A DNA stretch of 64,000 nucleotides, from the NCBI RefSeq assembly GCF_900113285.1, contig NZ_FOOT01000001.1:558001-622000 (forward strand), read 5' to 3'. Numbering within the stretch: the stretch's first letter is position 1; each line of letters starts with the position of its first letter. The notes below the pieces were generated by a model that saw only the letters and a program-made list of their open reading frames with translations, did not search any database and had not been told where the DNA came from. Source of the stretch: Pontibacter chinhatensis. GTDB taxonomy: Bacteria; Bacteroidota; Bacteroidia; Cytophagales; Hymenobacteraceae. The position numbers and the translations under genes were made by a program. Of the stretch, positions 43,986-53,135 are shown one piece after another.

Positions 43986-45428
43986 ATGCTGGCTGCACAC
44001 CTAACACAGGGCTTACAGTTATCAACTTATCTATTGGAGCGCCTGCAGCAAAAGAAAATAATATTTGCTCACTGGAAGGGCAACGTACACCTGCTCGAGT
44101 CGCTGGAGGGCAAAACGGATATTGAGCTTTTGCTAAGGCCAAAAGACCGGGAGGACTTTGAAGCAACAATGGCTGAACTGAACTTCAAGAAAGCGGAAAG
44201 TGCGCCCTGGAACAGGTATCCAAAGGTGGAGGACTGGCTTGGGTTTGATGAGGAAACCGGGGCGCTTCTACACCTGCATACCCATTACGCCCTGATTGTC
44301 TCCACCTCCTATGGCGATTATGTGCCTTTACCCTGGGAGGAGCAGTTCTTCAACCACCTCACCACTGATGAGGCGACCGGCTGGCCCATACCTGAACCTG
44401 CCATGGAGAGCCTTATACTTCTGATTCGCCTTCAGATAAAGGGGCAAAACCCAGCGTATAAACTCCACGAGGTGCACCAGGAAAAAAAGCAGGAGCTCCT
44501 GGTTCTCTTAAGCAAAACGGAGGCAGACAGGTTTGCCGCATGCTGTGCCGCATTGCAGCTCCAAGCCCCTGTAGATGTGGCAGAAAGAATCAGCCTTATA
44601 CTTACAAAGGAAAGATTGGGAGATATAATGGCGCTGTCTGATTTCATATACAGGCAGCTACCGGAAAGTATAAAAAGCGCAGCTTCCCATCACTCTCCAA
44701 GGGCGCTGTACTACAAATACTACCTCAAGACGTTAAAACATTACAAACCTCTCGTAAAGCCAATCAGGTTAAAAAAGCGTGTGGAAACCGGGGGCCGCGT
44801 GATTGCTTTGGTGGGCAGCGACGGTTCCGGCAAAAGCACGCTGAGCCAGGATATAACCTCTTGGCTTACCTATAAAATAGACACCCACTACTTTTACATG
44901 GGAAAGCTACCCTTCATCAAAAGCTACCAAACACGGCTCTTTTCCTATACAGACTTGCTTGGCTCCAGAAACCTACTGGCCAGAGTCTCAAAAAAGCTTA
45001 TCGGGAATTTGTATCACATCCTGATCATCAGACAAAAAGCAGGTATGCTGAAACAGGCAAGGGAGCTTAGAAACGGGGGAAGCATTGCTATCTGCGACCG
45101 TTACCCACAACAGGAAGTATTCGGTTATAACGACGGGCCGAGGCTGCAGGACACGCCGCAAAGTACGTTTGCCCGCCTGGAAATGAAGTACTTTGAACAG
45201 GCCTTGCAAACAGGTGCCGACATCATCTTCAGGCTAATCGTTTCTCCGGAAACTGCGCACCAGCGAAAGCCGGAGCATAACTTTGAGGATATCCGGCGGA
45301 AGTGTGAAAGTATAAAAAGCATGCGCTTCCAATCGGCCTCACCGGTTACAGTGGTAGACGTTGATGCGGATGCCCCCTACGAGGAGGTGCTGCTCCAGCT
45401 AAAGCGGCACATATGGCGAAGGCTCTAG
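43986..45428 (+). CDS. Two-domain protein: nucleotidyltransferase-like N-half and P-loop thymidylate-kinase-like C-half
   Basis: A 480-residue cytosolic protein. The N-half has the pattern of minimal nucleotidyltransferases: FAHWKGNVHLLESLEGKTDIELLLRPKDREDFEATMAEL, where 'TDIELLL' takes the place of the acidic pair. The C-half, from about residue 265, has the Walker A VIALVGSDGSGKSTLSQDIT and then ICDRYPQQEVFG and a helix rich in Arg, as in thymidylate-kinase-like proteins (DRYP). Similar fused proteins turn up in polysaccharide loci, where the role is not known. A phosphate or nucleotidyl group transfer on a sugar or lipid is possible. It lies 34 bases after the Wzy-like gene. Confidence 0.7.
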   Translation: MLAAHLTQGLQLSTYLLERLQQKKIIFAHWKGNVHLLESLEGKTDIELLLRPKDREDFEATMAELNFKKAESAPWNRYPKVEDWLGFDEETGALLHLHTHYALIVSTSYGDYVPLPWEEQFFNHLTTDEATGWPIPEPAMESLILLIRLQIKGQNPAYKLHEVHQEKKQELLVLLSKTEADRFAACCAALQLQAPVDVAERISLILTKERLGDIMALSDFIYRQLPESIKSAASHHSPRALYYKYYLKTLKHYKPLVKPIRLKKRVETGGRVIALVGSDGSGKSTLSQDITSWLTYKIDTHYFYMGKLPFIKSYQTRLFSYTDLLGSRNLLARVSKKLIGNLYHILIIRQKAGMLKQARELRNGGSIAICDRYPQQEVFGYNDGPRLQDTPQSTFARLEMKYFEQALQTGADIIFRLIVSPETAHQRKPEHNFEDIRRKCESIKSMRFQSASPVTVVDVDADAPYEEVLLQLKRHIWRRL

Positions 45429-45580
45429 CGCCATCAATATTGCTAAAAAACTGCTATATAAGTATAAATCAGGCTAACACAAGCACCAAACAAACGTATA
45501 ACTTTATATAGTTATAATTAAAGATAATCCAGGCTTAGCAGTTCTGGCGATGTTGAACAGTGAGTACCACCTAAAGCGAG

Positions 45581-46348
45581 ATGCCCCCAAAAATAATTGA
45601 AATTATCGGCCCGCCCGGTATCGGCAAAACAGCTATCTACCAGTCCTTATGCGATATATGGGAGCCAGGCTGTAATTGGATTTTCCCGGAGGCGCTTCTG
45701 GAGCCTGAGCAGCCGTCCATTGCTGATTTGAATGAGTACCTCCTGCATTATGGTAGAAAGCTTTTCAGAAGAAAAACTGGAAGGACTATCCCGATGGATT
45801 ATGGCCTTCGGTTTGTGGCCAACCATCCCGAATTGGCCGACTTCTTCTGGAACCTCCTCTCCGACAACAGGGTGTATAACTACCAGGATATAGACAAACG
45901 CTTCAGGGCGGCATACTTGCTTTTCCGCGACTTCTGCCGATACCAGGCAGTGCTGGAGAGCAACTGCCCCAAGCCCTGCCTCATCAATGAAGGACTTTTA
46001 CAGAAGTCGTTTTTCATACACGATGACGAGGAGTATGTGTCGAAATTGGTATCCACATACTTGGCACTGTTGCCGCTGCCGCACGCCATACTTTTTATCG
46101 ATACAGACAACAGGAACACTATTTTTAGCCGCCTTAAGTCAAGGAAAAAGGTGATAGCCTCCCATCTGGGAAAGGATGACGGAGAAATTCTGGTAGACAT
46201 AGGCAGGTGGCAAAATCTGCTGCAGATTCTTGTGGAGCAAGCACAGAACTATAACGTTTTTGTTGCCAGGATTGATGGAGAAAAGCCCATCAAAGAAAAT
46301 ATATTCTATATAAACAGCCTTTTAAACAGCCTAAGGCCAGCACCCTAG
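45581..46348 (+). CDS. P-loop NTPase of unknown role
   Basis: A 255-residue protein with the Walker A IIEIIGPPGIGKTAIYQSL at the N-terminus and a long helical body; 'LPLPHAILFIDTDNRNTIFSRLKSRKKV' near 160-190 could be the Walker B strand and lid. No export signal. It is the second P-loop protein in a row in this cluster (the other is at 43986). I do not recognise a named family; kinase- or sulfotransferase-like activity on the polymer precursor is possible but unproven. A 152-base gap precedes it. Confidence 0.65.
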   Translation: MPPKIIEIIGPPGIGKTAIYQSLCDIWEPGCNWIFPEALLEPEQPSIADLNEYLLHYGRKLFRRKTGRTIPMDYGLRFVANHPELADFFWNLLSDNRVYNYQDIDKRFRAAYLLFRDFCRYQAVLESNCPKPCLINEGLLQKSFFIHDDEEYVSKLVSTYLALLPLPHAILFIDTDNRNTIFSRLKSRKKVIASHLGKDDGEILVDIGRWQNLLQILVEQAQNYNVFVARIDGEKPIKENIFYINSLLNSLRPAP

Positions 46349-46443
46349 TTTTAAGGAAGACGGGGTTGTAGACCCGCTACGGAGTCGCTAAAGTTTGAAA
46401 GATGCCATACGTTATGTAAATCAACACACGCAAATTTAAGCCC

Positions 46444-47400
46444 TTGTTTAGCGTTATAATCCCGCTCTTTAATAAAGAGATAACGGTAGCAGACACACTA
46501 ACCTCTGTTCTAAACCAAACGTTCCGTGATTTTGAAGTTATCATCCTGAATGACGGGTCTACAGACAGCAGCCTCCAGATTGCTGCGTCTTTTAAGGATG
46601 ACAGGATCCGGATTTATTCCCAACAGAACCTCGGAGTGTCTGCAGCCAGAAACAATGCGATAAAAAAAGCGACCCGCAATTACCTGGCCTTCCTGGATGC
46701 AGACGACATCTGGGATCCTGGTTATCTGAAGGAGATGACGAAGCTGATCAGAAAGTATAAAGAATGCGCCGCTTTTACCTGTGCCTACAGAACCATCACC
46801 CAAAACAGGACTTCTATTAAATGCGATGGGCTACCGGAAGGAGTCATCGGGGATTTCTTCGAAGAAAGGACCCGGAACCATATCATGCGCACCTCAGCGG
46901 TGGTGGTCCATCGATCGGTTATGGAAGCCCTCAAGGGATTCCCGGTTGGGATGGTGGGAGGCGAGGATGATTATACCTTTGCGCAAATAGCCATAAAGTA
47001 TAAAATCGCCTTTACGCCAAAAGTGCTGGTTGTCTATGACAACAGGAACAGCACCTATCTCCAGCGCATGGGAAAGCCGGACTCCTGCCACGAATCCTGG
47101 CTGGATCTGTATGAGCCTGGGAATTACTACAAAAACGAGTTTGTGGCCCTAAAGGCCCTGACGGCGGGTATCCGCTATGCTTACGGTTCTCCTCAACGGA
47201 AGAGCCTCGAAATAGAGAAGAAGACAAAATACACGACTATGTACAAGCGGAAGTGGCGGCAACTGTACGTCCTCAACAGGCTCCCATACTTCCTTATCCC
47301 GCTACTCCGCCAGCTGATTCCAGCCTATAAAAGCAGTAAATCAGAGTTTGCCAAGGCTAGTAAGTCGCTGGTGCACAGAGTTGTGATGCAGCTGGTCTGA
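46444..47400 (+). CDS. GT2-family glycosyltransferase (GT-A fold)
   Basis: A 318-residue protein with the classic GT2 start FSVIIPLFNKEITVADTLTSVLNQTFRDFEVIILNDGSTDSS, NLGVSAARNNAIKKATRNYLAFLDADDIWDPGYL with the metal-binding DAD, and GGEDDYTFAQIAIKY (ED near 179-180). The C-terminus is basic and carries hydrophobic stretches near 275. The frame's only start that keeps the first strand is TTG at 46444. It adds one sugar to the repeat unit; the sugar is not known. Confidence 0.92.
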   Translation: MFSVIIPLFNKEITVADTLTSVLNQTFRDFEVIILNDGSTDSSLQIAASFKDDRIRIYSQQNLGVSAARNNAIKKATRNYLAFLDADDIWDPGYLKEMTKLIRKYKECAAFTCAYRTITQNRTSIKCDGLPEGVIGDFFEERTRNHIMRTSAVVVHRSVMEALKGFPVGMVGGEDDYTFAQIAIKYKIAFTPKVLVVYDNRNSTYLQRMGKPDSCHESWLDLYEPGNYYKNEFVALKALTAGIRYAYGSPQRKSLEIEKKTKYTTMYKRKWRQLYVLNRLPYFLIPLLRQLIPAYKSSKSEFAKASKSLVHRVVMQLV

Positions 47401-47487
47401 ACGGAGCTGCAAGAAAGTATAAATCATTACCCGCTGAAGAATGGCTGCTGCGCTGAAAGCGGAAAATAGCTTATTGAGAATACCATT

Positions 47488-48618
47488 ATGGCCAGATTTC
47501 TATTCTATGATGATCAGTTAATTAATATTCTACAGCAACATGAAAAGCCTTCGGGGGGTGCAGCTGTGCAGACGTTTAGCTGGATTAGGGGATTAACTAA
47601 GGTGGGGCAGGATGTTTTTATACTTACTGGTGCCGATAAAAATGCCATACTAAAAGAAGAGTGCAGAGACTACAAAATCATTCCGCTGTACGACAACAAC
47701 AAAGGCGTAAGGTGGCTGCGGTGGGGCTATTACCGCCTGCCCTACCTCTATAGCAAGGTAAAGCAGGTGAAGCCCGACTACCTCTATCAAAGTGTGCCCG
47801 GCTGGGCCTCGTTTCTGATGGGTTCTGTCTGCTATCTACTTAACATAAAATACCTACTCCGAATCTCTAACGACAACCTGCTGGATGAGCGTATCAATAG
47901 ACAGCACTCAGGGTTCAAGCGCTTCTTTCTGGAAATGGGTATAAAAATGGCTTACTGCGTTTTATGCCAGAATGAGTACCAGCTGAGCCAGGTTAAAAAG
48001 AAGTACCCGCAGAAGCAGGCACTTAAAATCCCCAACCCCATTTACCTGAGCCACTCCCCTTACACTGATACTACTCAAGACAGAAGCTACATCGCCTGGG
48101 TAGGTCTGTTCCAGTACCAGAAAAACCTGAAGCTCCTATATGAAATTGCAAGTACGCTAACAGATGAACAATTTAAAGTAGCTGGCAAGGAGCTTTATGG
48201 AAATGACGCGGACACGAAGCTATACTTAGCAAAGCTGAAGGAGCTGCCCAATGTCGAGTTTGTCGGGTTTCTGAGCAGGGACGAAATTCCATCTTTTCTG
48301 GCAAAGGCCAAATACCTGCTAAACACGTCACACTATGAGGGCTTCAGCAACACATTTCTGGAGGCCATGACTGTGGGTACGCCAATCATCAGCAGCGACA
48401 AGGTAAACCCGGATGGCTTTATCTCAAATAATAACCTGGGCATTGTATATAAGGATCTGCAGGACCTGGTACAGCATTACCGCGCAGTCTCCGCAGAAAA
48501 GTACAGCCAGATGTCGGCTAACGCCCTTGGCTATGTTGTAGAGCACCACGACCACGAGGCGCTCGCGAACAGGCTACTATACTTTCTGGAAAAGCGTGAA
48601 AAGGTAGCTGTGACTTGA
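47488..48618 (+). CDS. GT4-family glycosyltransferase
   Basis: A 376-residue GT-B protein. N-domain: GGAAVQTFSWIRGLTKVGQDVFILTGADKNA. Donor-site region: YIAWVGLFQYQKNLKLLYEIAS, FVGFLSRDEIPSFLAKAKYLLNTSHYEGFSNTFLEAMTVGTPIISSDKVNPDGFI, which has the EGFSNTFLEA motif with the two glutamates. The gene stands 87 bases after the GT2 gene and 36 before the next one. Confidence 0.92.
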   Translation: MARFLFYDDQLINILQQHEKPSGGAAVQTFSWIRGLTKVGQDVFILTGADKNAILKEECRDYKIIPLYDNNKGVRWLRWGYYRLPYLYSKVKQVKPDYLYQSVPGWASFLMGSVCYLLNIKYLLRISNDNLLDERINRQHSGFKRFFLEMGIKMAYCVLCQNEYQLSQVKKKYPQKQALKIPNPIYLSHSPYTDTTQDRSYIAWVGLFQYQKNLKLLYEIASTLTDEQFKVAGKELYGNDADTKLYLAKLKELPNVEFVGFLSRDEIPSFLAKAKYLLNTSHYEGFSNTFLEAMTVGTPIISSDKVNPDGFISNNNLGIVYKDLQDLVQHYRAVSAEKYSQMSANALGYVVEHHDHEALANRLLYFLEKREKVAVT

Positions 48619-48654
48619 AGTATAAAATCAGCTGCGTACTCCTCCTTCAAACCC

Positions 48655-49863
48655 ATGACCCTATTTCTTCATAATGCTTCATCGGTATACTCTAGTATGG
48701 AATTTCCTTTTAATAAAGATAGAATCAGAGTTTTATTCTTCATTGGTAACCTTCAAACTGGCGGCAAGGAGAGACGACTTTTAGAACTATTAAATTATCT
48801 CAAAAGCCAAGGCAGGTATGAGATGCTGCTGCTCATGACGAAAGAGGATATTTTTTATCCTGAGTTTTATAACTTGGGCATTCCCTATAAAGTCATTGGC
48901 CAGCCCAGGTATACTGTCTTTTCAAGTTTCTTCAAAGTATGCAAGCAGTTTAAACCCCATGTTATTCATACCTGGGGTCGCATGCAAACGCTTTACTCTC
49001 TGCCAACAGCCTTATTGCAAAGTATACCAATCATCAATAACCAGATAACCTCTGCCCCACCCAACTTTAATCTTTGGTCCTGGGAGGGTTTAGTAGATAA
49101 GCTGAACTTCCATTTTTCCGATTTTATACTTTCCAACTCAGCTGCAGGTATAGACTCGTTTAAGCCTCCGCTCCATAAAAGCCAGGTTATTTATAATGGT
49201 GTAAGTATGAGTCGCTTTGAAAACCTGACGGATGCCTTGCTGGTAAAACAAAAGTATAATATCACTACCCCCTACACCGTCGTGATGAGCGCCTCCTTCT
49301 CCCCTAACAAGGACTATGGCCTCTTTTACCGGATCGCCGATCACATTACCCAACTTCGCGATGATATAACCTTTATTGGAGTGGGACAGAGCCATGATGA
49401 CCTGAACTTTAACAGGTACCGGGAAATGATCAAAAACAAGCCGCTTATCAAGCTGCCGGGAAGGATAGACGATGTGGAGGCGCTCGTGAGCGCGAGTGAT
49501 ATCGGCGTATTATTCTCTCCGAACGGAGAAGGAATTTCAAACTCCATTATTGAATACATGGCCCTATCAAAGCCTGTCATCGCCAATGACACAGGCGGAA
49601 ACAAAGAGCTTGTACGCCACAATGAAAACGGCTACTTAGTAAAAGACCTGCCGCATACAGGCATTGCCCAAATCATCCTGGACCTTATTGATAACCCTGA
49701 TAAGCGGAAAAAGCTTGGAGACAGAAGCAGGGAAATTATAGTCGACAACTTTTCCATCAGCAAAATGGGAGAGTCGTTCGAGCGCATTTACGGCGAGGTA
49801 GTGGGGCACGCACCCAGTTTCCAAAACGCCACCCCCAAGCTAGAGTCAAACACCATCGTCTAA
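48655..49863 (+). CDS. GT4-family glycosyltransferase
   Basis: A 402-residue GT-B protein. N-domain: IRVLFFIGNLQTGGKERRLLELLNYL; C-domain: LPGRIDDVEALVSASDIGVLFSPNGEGISNSIIEYMALSKPVIANDTGGNKELVRHNENGYLV, with the EGISNSIIE pair. The Met at 48697 (MEFPFNKDRIRV) could be the true start, since the first 14 residues are outside the domain. The order in the cluster suggests that it works on the same repeat unit as its neighbours. The next gene begins 12 bases after the stop. Confidence 0.92.
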   Translation: MTLFLHNASSVYSSMEFPFNKDRIRVLFFIGNLQTGGKERRLLELLNYLKSQGRYEMLLLMTKEDIFYPEFYNLGIPYKVIGQPRYTVFSSFFKVCKQFKPHVIHTWGRMQTLYSLPTALLQSIPIINNQITSAPPNFNLWSWEGLVDKLNFHFSDFILSNSAAGIDSFKPPLHKSQVIYNGVSMSRFENLTDALLVKQKYNITTPYTVVMSASFSPNKDYGLFYRIADHITQLRDDITFIGVGQSHDDLNFNRYREMIKNKPLIKLPGRIDDVEALVSASDIGVLFSPNGEGISNSIIEYMALSKPVIANDTGGNKELVRHNENGYLVKDLPHTGIAQIILDLIDNPDKRKKLGDRSREIIVDNFSISKMGESFERIYGEVVGHAPSFQNATPKLESNTIV

Positions 49864-49875
49864 TCCAGCCAAAGT

Positions 49876-50826
49876 ATGAATGTACTTTTCGTTAGCCGCT
49901 CTAAAACGGGCAAGCCCCACCCTTTTGTAGAAGAACAGGCAGCGGCACTGGAGAGCACTGGCGGCATCCGCATCCAGCACTACCTGGTGAGAAGCAGTGG
50001 ATTGGTAGGCTACATCAAAGCTGCCTGTCGCTTGTATAAGCTCCTCAAACGTACCCCTGTTGATCTTATACATGCACATTATGGCCTGTCTGGGCTCACG
50101 GCTGTTCTAAACAAAGTTATATTTGGTAACCGCTTCAAGGTCATCATCACCTACCACGGCAGCGACATTAACAAAGCATCAGAGCGGTGGCTGTCCTTAC
50201 TGGCATCCAGGCTGGCAGACTTCAACATTCTGGTTTCCGTTAAAATGCTTCGGTACTTTAACCACAATCGTGCTGTTATACCTTGTGGCATAAACACAGA
50301 CGTAGCACTAACGCACAGAAGTGAAACCCGCGCTTCCTACGGCTGGGGTGAAAATGACTTTGTTATACTTTTTGCCTCCAGGTTTAATATAAGTGTAAAA
50401 GATCCGGAGTTTGCCTTTCAGGTGATGGAAACCTTTAGGGCCTCAACCACTAAGTCGGTAAAATTTATTGAGTTGAAAGGCTACAGCCGGGATCAGGTTA
50501 CCCAACTGATGCAGGCGGCAGATGCACTTCTGATGTGCAGCAAAACGGAAGGAAGTCCGCAAGTGATAAAGGAGGCCATCGTGAATGGCCTGCCCGTTAT
50601 CTCAAACGATGTGGGCGATGTAAGGGTAATTTGCAGGCACGTAGATCATTGCTACATTCTTCCTAAACGTGTAGAAGACTATGTGGAGCGCCTTCACTTC
50701 CTCAGCAACACCTATCCGCGGATCCAGAACAGGGAGCCGGTTATAGCAGAATACAGTAACCAGCATATCGCTGAAAAAATTTTAGGCATTTACCAGCGCG
50801 TGCTATACAAGCCGGTTCATACCTAA
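49876..50826 (+). CDS. GT4-family glycosyltransferase (short)
   Basis: A 316-residue GT-B protein: MNVLFVSRSKTGKPHPFVEE at the start, VDLIHAHYGLSGLTAVLNK, ITYHGSDINKASERW, and the donor site DALLMCSKTEGSPQVIKEAIVNGLPVISNDVGDVRVI (EGSPQVIKEA). It is about 60-80 residues shorter than its neighbours but has both domains. It is tightly packed after the previous gene (12 bases). Confidence 0.92.
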   Translation: MNVLFVSRSKTGKPHPFVEEQAAALESTGGIRIQHYLVRSSGLVGYIKAACRLYKLLKRTPVDLIHAHYGLSGLTAVLNKVIFGNRFKVIITYHGSDINKASERWLSLLASRLADFNILVSVKMLRYFNHNRAVIPCGINTDVALTHRSETRASYGWGENDFVILFASRFNISVKDPEFAFQVMETFRASTTKSVKFIELKGYSRDQVTQLMQAADALLMCSKTEGSPQVIKEAIVNGLPVISNDVGDVRVICRHVDHCYILPKRVEDYVERLHFLSNTYPRIQNREPVIAEYSNQHIAEKILGIYQRVLYKPVHT

Positions 50827-50990
50827 CGCGCGGATTGCTTCAGCATTTACAACAGTCCATACTTATACTTCCGGATGCATTGCGCTGTGACAGTACAGGC
50901 ATGTATCTCAGGCCTTTCACAAATACAGGTTATCTATCTCCTGATGGATACCTCTCCACAAGTATCAGGTCATACTATAAGATTTACTAT

Positions 50991-51737
50991 ATGAAAAAGC
51001 TGTTCGGGTACAACCTCTACCTTCAGGATAGGGCGACCTTAATACAAGAACTAAAGCACAACATAGCGCTTGGGCAGACAAGTACGGTTATCTCCTTGAA
51101 CACCTTAAAGCTGTACCAGGGCTCCAGGAGCAAATATCTGGCGTCATTATTTCAGTCCGGCACCCACATTATTCCAGATGGCCAGTCCATTGCCCTGGCC
51201 GAGTACCTGGTGCATGGCAACAGAATCTCAGCCATTTCCGGCGCTGAGCTGATGGTAGAGCTAATTAAGGAGTCGGCCCGCTGCGGCTATAAGATCTTCT
51301 TCCTCGGCTCGCCACGGGAGCTGCTCGACCGGGTGAGCGCTAAGATTGAAAAGGACTACCCGCAACTGAAAGACAAAGTGGCATTTCAGGATGGCTATTA
51401 TGATGTAGCGCATGAGGGAGAGGTTGTAAGCAAGATCGCTGACTTCGAACCGGATTTTCTCTTCGTAGCCTTCGGCTCACCCAGAAAAGAGGAATTTATC
51501 ATCAAATACCATAGCAGGCTCAATGCTAAGGTAATTATGGGTGTGGGCGGAAGCTATGAATACTTTGTAGGCGATGTGAAACTGGATCCGCTCACCAAAA
51601 AATTAGGCCTCAGGTGGTTGGTAAGAACGCTGCAGGACCCCGCACGGCTTGCCAAAAGGTACGCTGTGTGTAACTCCTACTTCCTGTATGCCCTGATACG
51701 GGAGATGCTCTATAGCCGCAGAAGAAGTGCTTATTAA
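50991..51737 (+). CDS. WecG/TagA/CpsF-family glycosyltransferase (GT26)
   Basis: A 248-residue protein that transfers ManNAc-type sugars from UDP to a lipid-linked acceptor in related systems. Signature segments are TVISLNTLKLYQGSRSKYL, GTHIIPDGQSIALAEYL, FFLGSPRELLDRVSAKI, FVAFGSPRKEEFIIKYH, and GVGGSYEYFVGDVKLDP...LGLRWLVRTLQDPARLAKRY. The frame is open up to 50835 (TTG), but the Met at 50991 gives the usual GT26 length and N-terminus. With the epimerase gene next to it, a ManNAc or ManNAcA unit in the polymer is likely. Confidence 0.92.
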   Translation: MKKLFGYNLYLQDRATLIQELKHNIALGQTSTVISLNTLKLYQGSRSKYLASLFQSGTHIIPDGQSIALAEYLVHGNRISAISGAELMVELIKESARCGYKIFFLGSPRELLDRVSAKIEKDYPQLKDKVAFQDGYYDVAHEGEVVSKIADFEPDFLFVAFGSPRKEEFIIKYHSRLNAKVIMGVGGSYEYFVGDVKLDPLTKKLGLRWLVRTLQDPARLAKRYAVCNSYFLYALIREMLYSRRRSAY

Positions 51738-51801
51738 GCGAGGCACTGTTTATACTTTTCTTTAGAAAACGTCAGGATTCTTCACTCTTTTTCCTAACAG
51801 C

Positions 51802-52896
51802 ATGAAAATTACGATAGTAGCCGGAGCAAGGCCTAATTTCATGAAAATCGCCCCGATCATAAAGGCCATCGAGCAAGTACAGCAAACCGGCAAAGACATT
51901 AGTTACCGTTTGGTGCATACAGGTCAGCACTACGACAAGAAAATGTCGGAGAGCTTTTTTGAAGAGCTGAACATCCCTGCTCCCGAGGTGAATCTGGAGG
52001 CTGGCGGCGGCACACAGGCAGAGCAAACCGCCGCGATTATGGTACGCTTCGAGAAGGAACTTCAGCAAAACCGGCCGGACGTGGTGATAGTGGTGGGAGA
52101 CGTTACCTCTACCATGGCCTGCTCTATCACAGCCAAAAAGCTTGGGGTAGATGTAGCGCACGTGGAGGGAGGTATACGCTCAGGCGACATGACAATGCCC
52201 GAAGAAATCAACCGTATTGTAACAGACAGTATCAGTGACCATTTTTTTACGACATCGCAAACTGCCAACGAGAACCTGCTAAAAAGCGGTGTTGAGCCGG
52301 ATAGGATACACTTTGTGGGTAATACGATGATAGATACCCTGCTCTCTAATATCGGGAGATTGAAGGATCCGGAGATTACGGTTAGGGGAGCCAGGCTAGA
52401 GGCACAATCATACTTTACCCTGACCCTACACCGGCCCGCCAATGTGGATGAACAAAGCAAGCTTCGTTCGATGATGAACGCCATCATCGAAGGCACCGAT
52501 AAATACCCTATAATTTTCCCGGTGCACCCACGGACAGCCAGATACCTGGAGGAACTAAGTATTACGGATGAGCGCCTTCACTTCGTGGAGCCCTTATCCT
52601 ACCTGCAGTTCAACTACCTGGTAAAGCACTCCAAAGGCGTTATCACCGATTCGGGTGGGATAACTGAGGAAACCACCGTGATGGGCGTACCTTGCCTCAC
52701 ACTCAGAGATAATACAGAACGACCTGAAACAGTTACCATTGGCACAAATGAGTTGATCGGAACGAATCCCTCCTACCTGAAGCCTTACCTGGACAAGCTC
52801 CTGAAAGGTGAATGGAAGAAAGGCGGTGTCCCCCCGCTGTGGGATGGCAAGGCATCAGAGCGAATTGTTCAGAAGCTGGTACAACTATATGCTTAG
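51802..52896 (+). CDS. wecB: UDP-N-acetylglucosamine 2-epimerase (non-hydrolysing)
   Basis: It interconverts UDP-GlcNAc and UDP-ManNAc in the cytosol. The 364-residue protein has KITIVAGARPNFMKIAPIIK at the N-terminus, VHTGQHYDKKMSESFFEELNIP, VVIVVGDVTSTMACSITAKK, VAHVEGGIRSGDMTMPEEINRIVTDSI, and the allosteric/active region VITDSGGITEETTVMGVPCLTLRDNTERPETVTIGTN. The neighbouring WecG-type transferase would use its product. It is the last gene of the + strand cluster, closed by a strong terminator at 52961-52995. Confidence 0.95.
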   Translation: MKITIVAGARPNFMKIAPIIKAIEQVQQTGKDISYRLVHTGQHYDKKMSESFFEELNIPAPEVNLEAGGGTQAEQTAAIMVRFEKELQQNRPDVVIVVGDVTSTMACSITAKKLGVDVAHVEGGIRSGDMTMPEEINRIVTDSISDHFFTTSQTANENLLKSGVEPDRIHFVGNTMIDTLLSNIGRLKDPEITVRGARLEAQSYFTLTLHRPANVDEQSKLRSMMNAIIEGTDKYPIIFPVHPRTARYLEELSITDERLHFVEPLSYLQFNYLVKHSKGVITDSGGITEETTVMGVPCLTLRDNTERPETVTIGTNELIGTNPSYLKPYLDKLLKGEWKKGGVPPLWDGKASERIVQKLVQLYA

Positions 52897-52960
52897 AAGA
52901 AGTATAAAAGGCAAGCAACTACCGATTTGAAAGCTCGGACCTTCTAAGTTGAAATAGAAT

Positions 52961-52995
52961 AAAAAAAGCTCAAGATGTAATCTTGAGCTTTTTTT
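52961..52995. terminator. Strong terminator at the end of the exopolysaccharide cluster
   Basis: The stem AAAAAAGCTCAAGAT/ATCTTGAGCTTTTTT with loop GTA has T runs on both strands, so it can end transcripts from both sides. It lies 65 bases after the wecB stop. Confidence 0.9.
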
Positions 52996-53055
52996 ATGTC
53001 TCGTCCCGAAGTACAAAAGCTTCTAACTCATGAAGGTGGTTTATACTTATGGCAG

Positions 53056-53098
53056 AGAGCTGAATTTTATACTTTAAGGAAGTATAAAATTCAGCTCT
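53056..53098 (-). terminator. Long perfect hairpin built from AAGTATA arms
   Basis: AGAGCTGAATTTTATACTT on the left and AAGTATAAAATTCAGCTCT on the right are perfect 19-base arms around a TAAGG loop. It lies 38 bases past the stop of the - strand sugar transferase gene. Without a T run it is not a classic terminator but may mark the transcript end. The TATACTT/AAGTATA heptamer forms the inner stem. Confidence 0.55.
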
Positions 53099-53135
53099 AC
53101 ATTAAACTCCGAGGTGTATAATATTTAGCTTTCAG

